DNA from: Microbacterium commune
GTDB lineage: Bacteria > Actinomycetota > Actinomycetes > Actinomycetales > Microbacteriaceae
Assembly: GCF_014836945.1 (NCBI RefSeq)
Contig: NZ_JACSPX010000001.1
Location: 1,515,313 to 1,579,312, forward strand
DNA length: 64,000 nt
Direction of reading: 5' to 3'
The stretch's first letter is position 1; every line of letters starts with the position of its first letter. The notes under the pieces were generated by a model that made no database searches, was not told where the DNA came from, and saw only the letters and a program-made list of their open reading frames with translations. Position numbers and translations under genes: made by a program. Of the stretch, positions 1-8,063 are shown in pieces.

Positions 1-915
1 GCGCGGCGGCCCCGGGGAGGGGGCAGCACGATCGACCAGGCCCGCCGCCGCCTGTTCGTGCCGTTCGTCGGACCCGCCTTCCTGCTGTATTCGATCCTGT
101 TCGTCGTGCCCTCGGTGTACGCGATCTGGATCAGCTTCAACAAGTGGGCCGGTGCCGGTCCCATGGAGTTCGTCGGCCTCGGCAACTACGTGCGGCTGTT
201 CAACGACAAGCTCTTCCTGCGCTCGTTCGGCAACACGCTGCTGCTGCTGTTCGTCGTCGGACTCGCGATCTTCGTGATCGCCTTCGCGCTCACCCTCGTG
301 CTTCGCGACATGGCGGGCAAGAAGATCGCGCGCTCGGTGATCTTCTTCCCCCATCTGGTCAACGCGATGATCTTCGGCGTCCTCGCCGGGTTCATCTTCA
401 ACCCGGGCGGCCTGGTCAACACGCTGCTCGGCGCCTTCGGCGTCACCGATCCGCCCGCCTGGCTCTCGCAGGACAACCTGTTCCCGCTGATCATGGTCAT
501 GATGACGTGGATCACCACGGGATACTTCACGACGATCCTGATGGCGGGCGTCGACCGCATCCCGCCGTACTACTACGAGGACTGCGCCCTCGCCGGGGCG
601 AACGCCTGGCAGCGTCTGCGCCACGTCATCCTGCCGCTGACCTGGGACGTGTTCGGCACGTGCGCCGTGCTGTGGACGATCTCGTCCGTCAAGATCTTCG
701 AGATCATCTGGATCTTCGGCGGCTCGACCGGGGCGGGCATGCCGCCGACGCAGACCTGGACCACGGCGGTGTACACCTACGTCACCGCCTTCTCCGGCGA
801 ATCCGTGCCCGCGTACGGCGCGGCATCCGCCTCGGCCGTGCTGTCGCTCGCCCTCGTGTCGGTGCTGGTGCTGCTGCTGCGTCGCGTGATGAAGCGCGAA
901 GCGATCGAATTCTAG
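1..915 (+). CDS. Sugar ABC transporter permease (MalF type), 5' end cut off
   Basis: Inner-membrane subunit of a carbohydrate ABC importer (binding-protein-dependent permease, MalF/UgpA family). The frame is open from the first base, so the true start lies upstream of the window. The visible part has about six hydrophobic segments and the EAA-type cytoplasmic loop near nt 570-640 (core DCALAGANAWQRLRHVILPL), which docks on the ATPase. The next permease gene follows 8 bases after the stop, so the two form the usual heterodimer. The binding protein is presumably upstream. No ATPase gene is seen here, as is common for actinobacterial sugar importers that share one ATPase. Substrate unknown; the downstream sulfatase hints at a sulfated glycan fragment. 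Confidence 0.9.
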   Translation, partial: ARRPRGGGSTIDQARRRLFVPFVGPAFLLYSILFVVPSVYAIWISFNKWAGAGPMEFVGLGNYVRLFNDKLFLRSFGNTLLLLFVVGLAIFVIAFALTLVLRDMAGKKIARSVIFFPHLVNAMIFGVLAGFIFNPGGLVNTLLGAFGVTDPPAWLSQDNLFPLIMVMMTWITTGYFTTILMAGVDRIPPYYYEDCALAGANAWQRLRHVILPLTWDVFGTCAVLWTISSVKIFEIIWIFGGSTGAGMPPTQTWTTAVYTYVTAFSGESVPAYGAASASAVLSLALVSVLVLLLRRVMKREAIEF

Positions 916-923
916 GAGACATC

Positions 924-1847
924 GTGACTGCGACACTCACCGAAGACACCACCCGCACCATCGTGGTGCCCCCCGAGCACCGACGCCCCCGCCGCCGGAG
1001 CGGAGCCGCGATCGGCAACGACCGCAGCGTGATCCGCGCGATCGGCATCGTGCTGCTGTGGGCCTTCGTCGTGCTGAACGTGGCGTGGATGGTGTGGATG
1101 GTCATCCAGGCCTTCCGGGACACCCGCTCGATCCTCGCCGATCCCTGGGGACTGCCCACCTCGCTCGACCCGGTGAACTTCGTCACCGCGTGGACGGTCG
1201 GGGACTTCGCGACGGCGACGATGAACAGCGTCGTGACCACGCTCGTCTCGTCGTTCCTGACCGTGGCGCTCGCCGCACCCGCGGCGTACTACCTGAGTCG
1301 TGTCGAGAACCGGCTCACGAACTCGCTGACGATGTACTTCGTGCTCGGGCTCGGCATCCCCGCCCAGGTGATCGTCATCCCGCTGTTCGTCATGCTGAAC
1401 GAGGTGTACCTCACCGACAGCCTGATCGGGCTCAACCTCGTGTACATCGGTGTCTCGATGCCGTTCACCGTGTTCCTGCTCACCGCCTTCTTCCGCTCGC
1501 TGCCGCTGGAGATGGAGGAGGCCGCGGCGCTGGACGGCACGACCGCCTTCGGCACCTTCTGGCGCATCACGCTGCCGCTGGCGAAGGGAGGCATCCTCAC
1601 CGCCTTCGTGCTGCAGGTCATCTCGCACTGGAACGAGACCCTCCTCGCTCTGACGCTGCTGCAGTCCACCGAGAAGTACACCCTGCCCGTCGCGCTGATC
1701 TCCTTCATCCAGCAGCAGACGTACTCGGGTGCGGACTGGGGCGGCCTGTTCGCCGGACTCTGCATCGTCGTGCTGCCGATGCTGGCCATCTACCTGTGGC
1801 TGGGCCGCCGCCTCACGGAGGGACTGACCCTCGGCATGGGCAAGTGA
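924..1847 (+). CDS. Sugar ABC transporter permease (MalG type)
   Basis: Second membrane subunit of the same importer, about 307 residues. I take the GTG at 924, preceded by AGGAGA at 914-919, because the frame further upstream is only an overlap with the first permease. A basic N-terminal tail is followed by about six membrane segments. The EAA loop EEAAALDGTTAFGTFWRITL lies around residues 190-215 and is typical of MalG/LacG-type subunits. Its stop overlaps the start of the sulfatase gene by one base, which indicates translational coupling. MalG-type permeases pair one-to-one with MalF-type ones. Family is clear; substrate is unknown. Confidence 0.93.
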   Translation: MTATLTEDTTRTIVVPPEHRRPRRRSGAAIGNDRSVIRAIGIVLLWAFVVLNVAWMVWMVIQAFRDTRSILADPWGLPTSLDPVNFVTAWTVGDFATATMNSVVTTLVSSFLTVALAAPAAYYLSRVENRLTNSLTMYFVLGLGIPAQVIVIPLFVMLNEVYLTDSLIGLNLVYIGVSMPFTVFLLTAFFRSLPLEMEEAAALDGTTAFGTFWRITLPLAKGGILTAFVLQVISHWNETLLALTLLQSTEKYTLPVALISFIQQQTYSGADWGGLFAGLCIVVLPMLAIYLWLGRRLTEGLTLGMGK

Positions 1848-3235
1848 TGACGGCCGAGGGGCGCCCGAACCTGCTCGTGGTGATGGCCGACCAGCTCGGC
1901 GCGCACGTCATCGACCGCGATGAGGGATGGGTCGACACTCCGCACCTCGACCGGCTGCGCCGATCGGGGGCGGAGTTCACCCGCACCGCGGTGACCTTCC
2001 CGCTGTGCGTGCCGTCACGTGCCTCGCTTCTCACGGGGCGGATGCCGCACGAGCTCGGCGTCGGCGGCAACCGACACGGGGCGGCGGACGCGGAGCCGGG
2101 GGCTCGGCCCGACAGCATGGGGCACCTGCTCACCGCGGCCGGCTACGCCTGCGCCTACGCCGGGAAGTGGCACGCGATCTCGCCCAGCGCACCGCCGGAT
2201 GCCGGATTCGAGGTGCTGCATCCGTTCGGCGATCGCGGTCTCGCCGACGCGGCCGTCGCGTGGCTGCGGGGACGGACGGATGCCGCGCGACCCTTCCTGC
2301 TGTTCGCCTCGTTCGACGATCCGCACAGCGTGTGCGAGTACGCGCGTCGCCAGCCGATGCCCTACGGCGATGTCGATCCAGGCGCGGGGCGCGACGCACC
2401 GCCGCTGCCGGCGAACTTCGAGCCCGCCCCGTTCGAGCCCGAGGCGGTGCGCTTCGAGAAGCACGCCGCCCAGCAGACCTACGGCACCGCCGAGTACACA
2501 CCCGAGGAGTGGCGACTGTACCGCGCGGCCTACCGGCGGCTCGTCGAACGGGCGGATGCGCAGCTGGGGCGGATCCTGGATGCGCTCGACGACGCGGGCC
2601 TCACCGACACGACGCTGGTCGTCTTCACGAGCGATCACGGCGACGGCGACGCCGCGCACCGGTGGAATCAGAAGACGGCGCTGTTCGAGGAGTGCGTGCG
2701 CGTGCCGCTGATCGTGTCAGGGCCGGGCGTGGTGGCCGGACCGCGAACCAGCCCGGTATCGGCGGGACTGGACGTGCTGCCCACGTTGCTCGAGGCCGCC
2801 GGTGTGCCTGTGCCCGCCGCGCTGCATGGGCGAGCGCTGCCGTTCGCCGACCCCGCAGACGCCGGCGCGGCCGACGTCGATCCGATCGACGGCAGCGGGC
2901 ATCCGCCTTCCGGGCGCATTGTCGGCGTCGAGACCCGGTTCGAGCGCGCAGACCCGCCACTCACCCGCGGCCGCGCGGTCTACCGCGGCCGGTACAAGTA
3001 CACGGTGTACAGCTGGGGCCGTCATCGCGAGCAGCTGCACGACGTGGTCGCCGACCCGGGGGAACGCCGCAATCTCGCCGTCGAATCGACCTTCGACGCG
3101 GTGCGCGAGCAGATGCGGGCGAGCCTGCTGCAGTGGTGCATCGACACCGACGACCAGGAGTTCCTCAAGCTGGTTCCGCTGCCTGCCGCGGCCGAACCGG
3201 GCACGCAGGAGCGGATCTTCGCCGTCCCCTATTGA
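1847..3235 (+). CDS. Formylglycine-dependent sulfatase
   Basis: About 462 residues, type I sulfatase family (alkaline phosphatase superfamily); hydrolyses sulfate esters. The sulfatase signature CVPSRASLLTGR is present near residue 51; its Cys is normally converted to formylglycine. Metal-binding residues are visible in NLLVVMADQ near the N-terminus and in TSDHGDGDAAHRWNQK near residues 263-278. There is no signal peptide, so the enzyme should act in the cytoplasm on an imported sulfated saccharide. It overlaps the upstream permease gene by one base (TGATG), which ties it to that importer. A choline-sulfatase-like or glycan sulfatase role are both possible; the transporter context favours a glycan. 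No maturation enzyme gene is in the window. Confidence 0.9.
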   Translation: MTAEGRPNLLVVMADQLGAHVIDRDEGWVDTPHLDRLRRSGAEFTRTAVTFPLCVPSRASLLTGRMPHELGVGGNRHGAADAEPGARPDSMGHLLTAAGYACAYAGKWHAISPSAPPDAGFEVLHPFGDRGLADAAVAWLRGRTDAARPFLLFASFDDPHSVCEYARRQPMPYGDVDPGAGRDAPPLPANFEPAPFEPEAVRFEKHAAQQTYGTAEYTPEEWRLYRAAYRRLVERADAQLGRILDALDDAGLTDTTLVVFTSDHGDGDAAHRWNQKTALFEECVRVPLIVSGPGVVAGPRTSPVSAGLDVLPTLLEAAGVPVPAALHGRALPFADPADAGAADVDPIDGSGHPPSGRIVGVETRFERADPPLTRGRAVYRGRYKYTVYSWGRHREQLHDVVADPGERRNLAVESTFDAVREQMRASLLQWCIDTDDQEFLKLVPLPAAAEPGTQERIFAVPY

Positions 3236-3245
3236 GCCGCAGCAT

Positions 3246-3276
3246 CCCGAGAGGCGCTTGGTGCGCCTGACTCGGG
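3246..3276 (+). terminator. Hairpin after the sulfatase gene
   Basis: CCCGAG-AGGCGC, a 5-base loop, GCGCCT, two unpaired bases, then CTCGGG. It starts 11 bases past the sulfatase stop. No strong T-run follows, so intrinsic termination is only likely, not certain. Confidence 0.45.
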
Positions 3277-3342
3277 CAAGCCCTTGAACCGACGGCCACT
3301 CGGGCGCACAATGGCCCCGTCGACGGATGAGAGGACGAGGCA

Positions 3343-3699
3343 ATGGCGCACGGAGACATCACGCACATCGACATCCCGGTGACCGACATGCGACGCGCGA
3401 GCGACTTCTACGGAACCCTGTTCGGCTGGAGCATCGCCGAGATGCCCGGTTTCGAGGGCTACCCGATGTGGCAGGCCCCGAACGGGATCTCCGGCGGCGG
3501 GCTGGCGCCGCGCTCGGAGGGCTTCACGCAACCCCGCTCGTACGTCGAGGTCGACTCGATCGACGACACGATCGCCGCGGCGACGCAGGCGGGTGCGACG
3601 GTGGCGCTGGACAAGAGCCCGATCACCGACACCAGCTCCTGGGCCGTGATCGTCGACCCCGACGGCAACCACATCGGCCTCTACGAGGGCACGACCTGA
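3343..3699 (+). CDS. VOC family (glyoxalase/bleomycin-resistance fold) protein
   Basis: 118 residues with the single-module VOC pattern: ITHIDIPVTDMRRASDFYGTLFGW at the N-terminus and VDPDGNHIGLYE at the C-terminus, each a beta-alpha-beta-beta-beta half. Such proteins bind a divalent metal and act as lyases, dioxygenases or drug-binding proteins. Candidate metal ligands are His8 and the Glu of GLYEG. It appears monocistronic, lying between two hairpins, with a GAGG ribosome site upstream. Substrate cannot be inferred from context. Confidence 0.85.
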   Translation: MAHGDITHIDIPVTDMRRASDFYGTLFGWSIAEMPGFEGYPMWQAPNGISGGGLAPRSEGFTQPRSYVEVDSIDDTIAAATQAGATVALDKSPITDTSSWAVIVDPDGNHIGLYEGTT

Positions 3700-3718
3700 C
3701 CCCTCCGCTACTGCTTCC

Positions 3719-3769
3719 GGTATGAGTTCGTGCCGCTCCAGCGCGATTGATGCGGCACGAACTCATACC
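3719..3769. repeat. Perfect 18-bp inverted repeat (intergenic hairpin)
   Basis: GGTATGAGTTCGTGCCGC at 3719-3736 and its exact reverse complement at 3752-3769, with a 15-base loop. It begins 19 bases after the VOC gene stop. It may be a terminator for that gene, but the arms are longer and less GC-rich than the other terminators here and no T-run follows. Confidence 0.75.
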
Positions 3770-3817
3770 CGAGCGAGAGGCGGGGCGCGGGTCGAGGCGG
3801 CGGTAGCCTCGGGGGTC

Positions 3818-4783
3818 ATGGGATCAGCGACGCACCACACATCGCGCACCGGCGCGGGGCTCGCCGTCGCGCTCGGGGCGGCGCTGTCGTTCGGCATGTC
3901 GGGGGCGTGGGCGCGCGGCCTGATCGACGCGGGATGGACGCCGGGCGCGGCCGTCACCGCCCGCATCTGGGTGGCCGCGCTGGTGCTGCTGGTGCCCGCC
4001 GTGCTGGCGCTGCGCGGGCGGTGGGGTCTGCTGCGCCGCAACGCCGGCATGATCGTCGCGTACGGCCTGCTCGCCGTCACCGCCACGCAGCTGTGCTACT
4101 TCCAGGCCGTCGCGGTGATGGACGTCGGCATCGCCCTGCTGATCGAGTACACCGCACCGGTCGCGGTGGTGCTCTGGCTGTGGCTGCGCCGCGGAGAGCA
4201 GCCCACACGGCGCAGCATCCTGGGCGCGGTCGTCGCCTTCCTCGGCCTGGTGCTGATGCTCGATGTGCTCACCGGGGCGCGGGTGGATGTCGGCGGCATC
4301 TTCTGGGCGCTCGCCGCGATGGTCGGGGCGGCGACGTATTTCGTGCTCTCCGCACGCGAAGACACCGGGCTGCCGCCGATCGTGCTCGCCGCCGCCGGTC
4401 TGCTGCTCGGCGGCGTCGGGCTGACGCTCGCCGGCATCGTGGGCGTGCTGCCCATGGCGTGGAGCTTCGCCGACGTCGGGTACCGATTCGGCACCCTGCC
4501 GTGGTTCGTCCCCGTGCTCGCGATCGGGGTGCTCGCCACCGCCCTCGCGTATGTGCTGGGCATCGCCTCGACGCGCATGCTGGGCTCGCGCCTGGCCTCG
4601 TTCATCGCGCTCGCCGAGGTGGTCGCGGCGCTGCTGTTCGGATGGCTGCTGCTGGGCCAGCTGCCCGCTCCGGTGCAGCTCGTCGGCGGTGTGCTGGTGC
4701 TGGCCGGCGTGGTGATCGTCAAGCTCGGCGAGCCCGCCGCCGCGGCTGAGCTCGTGGAGCCGCTTCCCGAATCGGCGCGCTGA
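3818..4783 (+). CDS. EamA/DMT-family transporter
   Basis: About 321 residues with roughly ten hydrophobic segments in two homologous halves (N-half from [17 protein letters not shown]-half from [17 protein letters not shown]), the EamA drug/metabolite exporter arrangement. A frame-compatible ATG exists at 3722 but lies inside the long hairpin and would add 32 residues of low-complexity arginine-rich sequence. I therefore choose the ATG at 3818, which brings the protein to normal family length. Likely exports an amino acid or other metabolite; substrate unknown. Not obviously co-transcribed with its neighbours. Confidence 0.9.
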   Translation: MGSATHHTSRTGAGLAVALGAALSFGMSGAWARGLIDAGWTPGAAVTARIWVAALVLLVPAVLALRGRWGLLRRNAGMIVAYGLLAVTATQLCYFQAVAVMDVGIALLIEYTAPVAVVLWLWLRRGEQPTRRSILGAVVAFLGLVLMLDVLTGARVDVGGIFWALAAMVGAATYFVLSAREDTGLPPIVLAAAGLLLGGVGLTLAGIVGVLPMAWSFADVGYRFGTLPWFVPVLAIGVLATALAYVLGIASTRMLGSRLASFIALAEVVAALLFGWLLLGQLPAPVQLVGGVLVLAGVVIVKLGEPAAAAELVEPLPESAR

Positions 4784-4808
4784 GGACAGCACGCCAAGGG
4801 TGCTGTTT

Positions 4809-4816
4809 GTATACGC
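4809..4816. promoter_or_regulatory. GTATACGC element 1, candidate GntR operator
   Basis: GTATACGC with a GTATAC palindrome, repeated exactly at 4862-4869, both upstream of the GntR gene. FadR-subfamily GntR proteins commonly bind GTnTAC-type palindromes, so this is a plausible autoregulatory site. Confidence 0.5.
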
Positions 4817-4861
4817 ACGCAGCATCCGCGGCGCCAGAAGCTGGCATCCGGTCGTCGTTGT

Positions 4862-4869
4862 GTATACGC
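4862..4869. promoter_or_regulatory. GTATACGC element 2, overlapping a possible -10 of the prp operon
   Basis: Second copy of GTATACGC. TATACG at 4863-4868 lies about 8 bases before the GntR start codon at 4877, as expected for a leaderless transcript. A repressor bound here would block the promoter. Confidence 0.5.
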
Positions 4870-4876
4870 TGGCGTC

Positions 4877-5536
4877 ATGAGCACTGTCGTCGATCGCCTC
4901 CGCGCGAGCGACCGCGCCTACGCCACGCTGCTCGAGGAGATCCAGTCGGGTGCCCTCGCCGCCGGCACCGTGCTCGCCGAGGTCGAGCAGGCCGCGCGAC
5001 TCGGTGTCAGTCGTACGCCGATGCGCGAGGCGCTTCGCCGCCTCGCCGCCGACGGTCTGGTCGTGCAGCAGTCGCCGCGCGTCACCGTGGTCGCGGGCCT
5101 GGACGCCGACGACATCCGCTCCCTGTTCGAGATCCGCCGCGCCCTCGAGGAGACCTCCGCCCGCCTCGCCGCGCAGCGGGGGGATGCCCAGGTCTTCGGC
5201 GCCCTGGCGGACGAGTTCAGTCGCGTCGATCTCGCCGAGGTCGAGGGTCGGGATGCCTATTACGCCCTCATCGCACGTCTCGACGCCGGGCTCGACGCGG
5301 CCGTCGCCAACGACTATCTCAGCTCTGCGCTGCGCACCGTCCGCACGCACCTCGTGCGGGTGCGGCGCATGGCCCGCGACAAGCCCGACCGGCTCGCCGC
5401 CTCAGCGCGCGAGCATCTGCTGATCGCCCGCGCCCTGGCATCCCGCGACGCCGACCTCGCCGCGCACGCGACCCACATCCACCTCCACAACGCTCTCGAG
5501 AGCATCCTGCAGTCCCTCAGGGAAGGAACCCCATGA
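4877..5536 (+). CDS. GntR/FadR-family regulator, probable regulator of the methylcitrate operon
   Basis: 219 residues. N-terminal winged helix-turn-helix (about residues 10-75; [28 protein letters not shown] is the recognition region) and a C-terminal all-helical FCD ligand-binding domain. The final ATGA overlaps the start of prpD, so regulator and enzymes are one transcript. FadR-type GntR proteins usually sense small carboxylic acids, here perhaps a methylcitrate-cycle intermediate. Two GTATACGC elements upstream suggest autoregulation. The start at 4877 has no clear Shine-Dalgarno sequence and may be leaderless. Confidence 0.9.
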   Translation: MSTVVDRLRASDRAYATLLEEIQSGALAAGTVLAEVEQAARLGVSRTPMREALRRLAADGLVVQQSPRVTVVAGLDADDIRSLFEIRRALEETSARLAAQRGDAQVFGALADEFSRVDLAEVEGRDAYYALIARLDAGLDAAVANDYLSSALRTVRTHLVRVRRMARDKPDRLAASAREHLLIARALASRDADLAAHATHIHLHNALESILQSLREGTP

Positions 5537-7059
5537 CCGTCAACCACCACGTCCGCGTCTACCGCTCCGAAGAGGAGCTGCCCCGCGACGAGCAGCTTGC
5601 GTGGAAGATCGCCCAGGTCGCCGTCGACCCCGTCGAGGTCGAGCCAGAGGTCGTCGACATGATCATCAACCGCGTGATCGACAATGCGGCCGTCGCCGCG
5701 GCATCCCTCACCCGCGCCCCGATCAACGCGGCGCGCGCGCAGGCGTTCAGCCACCCGGTCTCGACCGGCGGCAAGGGCGCCACCGTCTTCGGATGCCCGC
5801 TCGACCAGCGCACCAGCCCCGAGTGGGCGGCGTGGGCGAACGGCGTCGCCGTGCGCGAGCTCGACTACCACGACACCTTCCTCGCAGCCGAGTACTCGCA
5901 CCCCGGCGACAACATCCCGCCGATCGTCGCCGTCGCCCAGCATGTCGGATCCGACGGGCACGCCCTGGTGCGTGCGCTCGCCACCGGCTACGAGATCCAG
6001 GTCGACCTCGTCAAGGCGATCTCGCTGCACAAGCACAAGATCGACCACGTCGCGCACCTCGGCCCGTCGGCCGCCGCCGGCATCGGCACGCTGCTCGGGC
6101 TCGACGCCGAGACGATCTACCAGGCCATCGGCCAGGCGCTGCACACCACCACCGCCACCCGCCAGAGCCGCAAGGGCGAGATCTCGACCTGGAAGGCGCA
6201 CGCGCCGGCCTTCGCCGGGAAGATGGCCGTCGAGGCGGTCGACCGGGCGATGCGCGGTCAGACCTCTCCGTCGCCGATATACGAAGGCGAGGACGGGGTG
6301 ATCGCCTGGATGCTCGACGGCAAGGACGCCTCGTACGACGTGCCGCTGCCCGCGCCCGGTGAGCCCAAGCGCGCAATCCTCGACACGTACACCAAGGAGC
6401 ACTCGGCCGAGTACCAGGCCCAGGCGATCATCGACCTCGCCCGCCGCCTCGGCACCGACAACCCCGCGCTGCGCGACCCCGCCAACATCGCGTCGATCGT
6501 GCTGCACACCAGCCACCACACCCACAACGTGATCGGCTCGGGTGCGGGCGACCCGCAGAAGTACGACCCCACCGCATCGCGCGAGACGCTCGATCACTCC
6601 GTGCCGTACATCTTCGCCGTCGCCCTGCAGGACGGCACCTGGCACCACGTCGACTCGTACACACCCGAGCGCGCGCAGCGCCCCGACACCGTTGAGCTGT
6701 GGCACAAGATCACCACGGTCGAGGATCCCGAGTGGACCCGCCGCTACCACTCCACCGACATCACCGAGAAGGCGTTCGGCGGTCGCGTCGAGATCACCCT
6801 GACCGACGGAAGCACCGTCGTCGACGAGATCGCCGTCGCCGACGCGCACCCGCTCGGTGCTCGTCCGTTCGCGCGGGAGAACTACATCCGCAAGTTCCGC
6901 GTCCTCGCGCAGCCCGTGCTCGACGCGGCCGAGATCGAGCGGTTCCTCGAGCTCGTGCAGCGCCTTCCCGAGCTCACCGCAGACGAGGTGCAGGAGCTCT
7001 CGATCGTCGCGAAGAAGGGTGTCCTGGCATCCGCCGACGCCCCGAAGGGGCTGTTCTGA
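5533..7059 (+). CDS. prpD: 2-methylcitrate dehydratase (MmgE/PrpD family)
   Basis: 508 residues, normal for PrpD. Dehydrates 2-methylcitrate to 2-methyl-cis-aconitate in propionyl-CoA catabolism (cytosolic, iron-sulfur-independent). The family pattern is clear across the length, with an N-terminal helical domain from about residue 30 and the conserved [25 protein letters not shown] and [15 protein letters not shown] stretches. The ATG overlaps the regulator stop (ATGA at 5533-5536) behind a GGAAGGA site. Followed after a long hairpin by prpB and prpC, the standard gene set. Confidence 0.95.
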   Translation: MTVNHHVRVYRSEEELPRDEQLAWKIAQVAVDPVEVEPEVVDMIINRVIDNAAVAAASLTRAPINAARAQAFSHPVSTGGKGATVFGCPLDQRTSPEWAAWANGVAVRELDYHDTFLAAEYSHPGDNIPPIVAVAQHVGSDGHALVRALATGYEIQVDLVKAISLHKHKIDHVAHLGPSAAAGIGTLLGLDAETIYQAIGQALHTTTATRQSRKGEISTWKAHAPAFAGKMAVEAVDRAMRGQTSPSPIYEGEDGVIAWMLDGKDASYDVPLPAPGEPKRAILDTYTKEHSAEYQAQAIIDLARRLGTDNPALRDPANIASIVLHTSHHTHNVIGSGAGDPQKYDPTASRETLDHSVPYIFAVALQDGTWHHVDSYTPERAQRPDTVELWHKITTVEDPEWTRRYHSTDITEKAFGGRVEITLTDGSTVVDEIAVADAHPLGARPFARENYIRKFRVLAQPVLDAAEIERFLELVQRLPELTADEVQELSIVAKKGVLASADAPKGLF

Positions 7060-7071
7060 CCGTGCTGACCC

Positions 7072-7136
7072 GCTTTCGAATCGCTCAACTGGCCGGCGTT
7101 CAGCTGGTTCAGATGCCAGTTGGGCGATTCGAAAGC
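7072..7136. repeat. 22-bp inverted repeat between prpD and prpB
   Basis: Arms at 7072-7093 and 7115-7136 (outer ends GCTTTCGAATCG and CGATTCGAAAGC) with a 21-base loop; the only mismatch is a G-U-compatible pair. It ends 15 bases before the prpB start codon. It could attenuate prpBC relative to prpD or stabilise the prpD message. Confidence 0.75.
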
Positions 7137-7151
7137 TGAAGGAGGATCCTG

Positions 7152-8063
7152 ATGCTGTACGCCACCACCCCCGCGCACGAGAAGCGCCGCGCGTTCCGGG
7201 AGCGGCTCGCCGGCGGTGAGCTGCTGCGCTTCCCCGGCGCGTTCAATCCGCTCAGCGCCCGCCTCATCGAGCAGAAGGGCTTCGAGGGCGTCTACATCTC
7301 CGGCGCGGTGCTGTCGGCCGATCTCGGGCTGCCCGACATCGGTCTGACGACGCTCACCGAGGTCGCCGGTCGCGGGCAGCAGATCGCGCGCATGACCGAG
7401 CTGCCCGCCATCATCGACGCCGACACCGGATTCGGCGAGCCGATGAACGTCGCCCGCACGATCCAGACCCTCGAAGACGCCGGCCTCGCCGGCGCCCACA
7501 TCGAAGACCAGATCAACCCGAAGCGCTGCGGTCACCTCGACGGCAAGGCGGTGGTCGACGCGGATACGGCGATCAAACGCATCCGGTCCGCGGTCGACGC
7601 GCGTCGTGACGAGAACTTCCTCATCATGGCGCGCACCGATATCGCCGCCGTCGACGGGCTGCAGGCGGCGAAGGACCGCGCCAAGGCGCTGGTGGATGCC
7701 GGTGCCGACGCGATCTTCCCCGAGGCGATGCGGTCGCTGGACGAGTTCGCCGCGATCCGGGATGCCGTCGACGTGCCGATCCTGGCGAACATGACCGAGT
7801 TCGGCAAGTCCGACCTGTTCTCGGTGGCGCAGCTGCAGGACGTGGGCGTGAACATCGTGATCTGGCCGGTGTCGCTGCTGCGCATCGCCATGGGCGCCGC
7901 GGGCCGCGCGCTCGACACGCTGAACGACGAGGGGCACCTGACCTCGAAGCTGGGCGAGATGCAGCACCGCGCCGATCTCTATGATCTGATCGACTACGAG
8001 TCGTACAACCACTTCGACTCGGGAGTCTTCAACTTCACCATCGAGCGAGGAGTGACCGAATGA
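7152..8063 (+). CDS. prpB: Methylisocitrate lyase
   Basis: 303 residues, PEP-mutase/isocitrate-lyase superfamily barrel. Cleaves 2-methylisocitrate to pyruvate and succinate. The catalytic loop KRCGH lies at residues 124-128 with the essential Cys126, and the metal-binding aspartates are in IIDADTGFGEP (residues 88-96). Ribosome site AAGGAGG about 7 bases before the ATG. Its stop overlaps the prpC start by 4 bases (ATGA), so the two are coupled. It follows a strong hairpin, so it may be expressed at a different level from prpD. Confidence 0.95.
   Translation: MLYATTPAHEKRRAFRERLAGGELLRFPGAFNPLSARLIEQKGFEGVYISGAVLSADLGLPDIGLTTLTEVAGRGQQIARMTELPAIIDADTGFGEPMNVARTIQTLEDAGLAGAHIEDQINPKRCGHLDGKAVVDADTAIKRIRSAVDARRDENFLIMARTDIAAVDGLQAAKDRAKALVDAGADAIFPEAMRSLDEFAAIRDAVDVPILANMTEFGKSDLFSVAQLQDVGVNIVIWPVSLLRIAMGAAGRALDTLNDEGHLTSKLGEMQHRADLYDLIDYESYNHFDSGVFNFTIERGVTE

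Noticed and set aside
144-923. Upstream extension of the second permease inside the first permease gene
   Set aside because: The residues are Arg/Ala/His-rich frame-shadow sequence; the GTG at 924 with AGGAGA gives a normal permease.
3722-3817. An earlier ATG for the EamA transporter
   Set aside because: It lies inside the 18-bp hairpin, lacks a ribosome site and adds non-membrane arginine-rich sequence.
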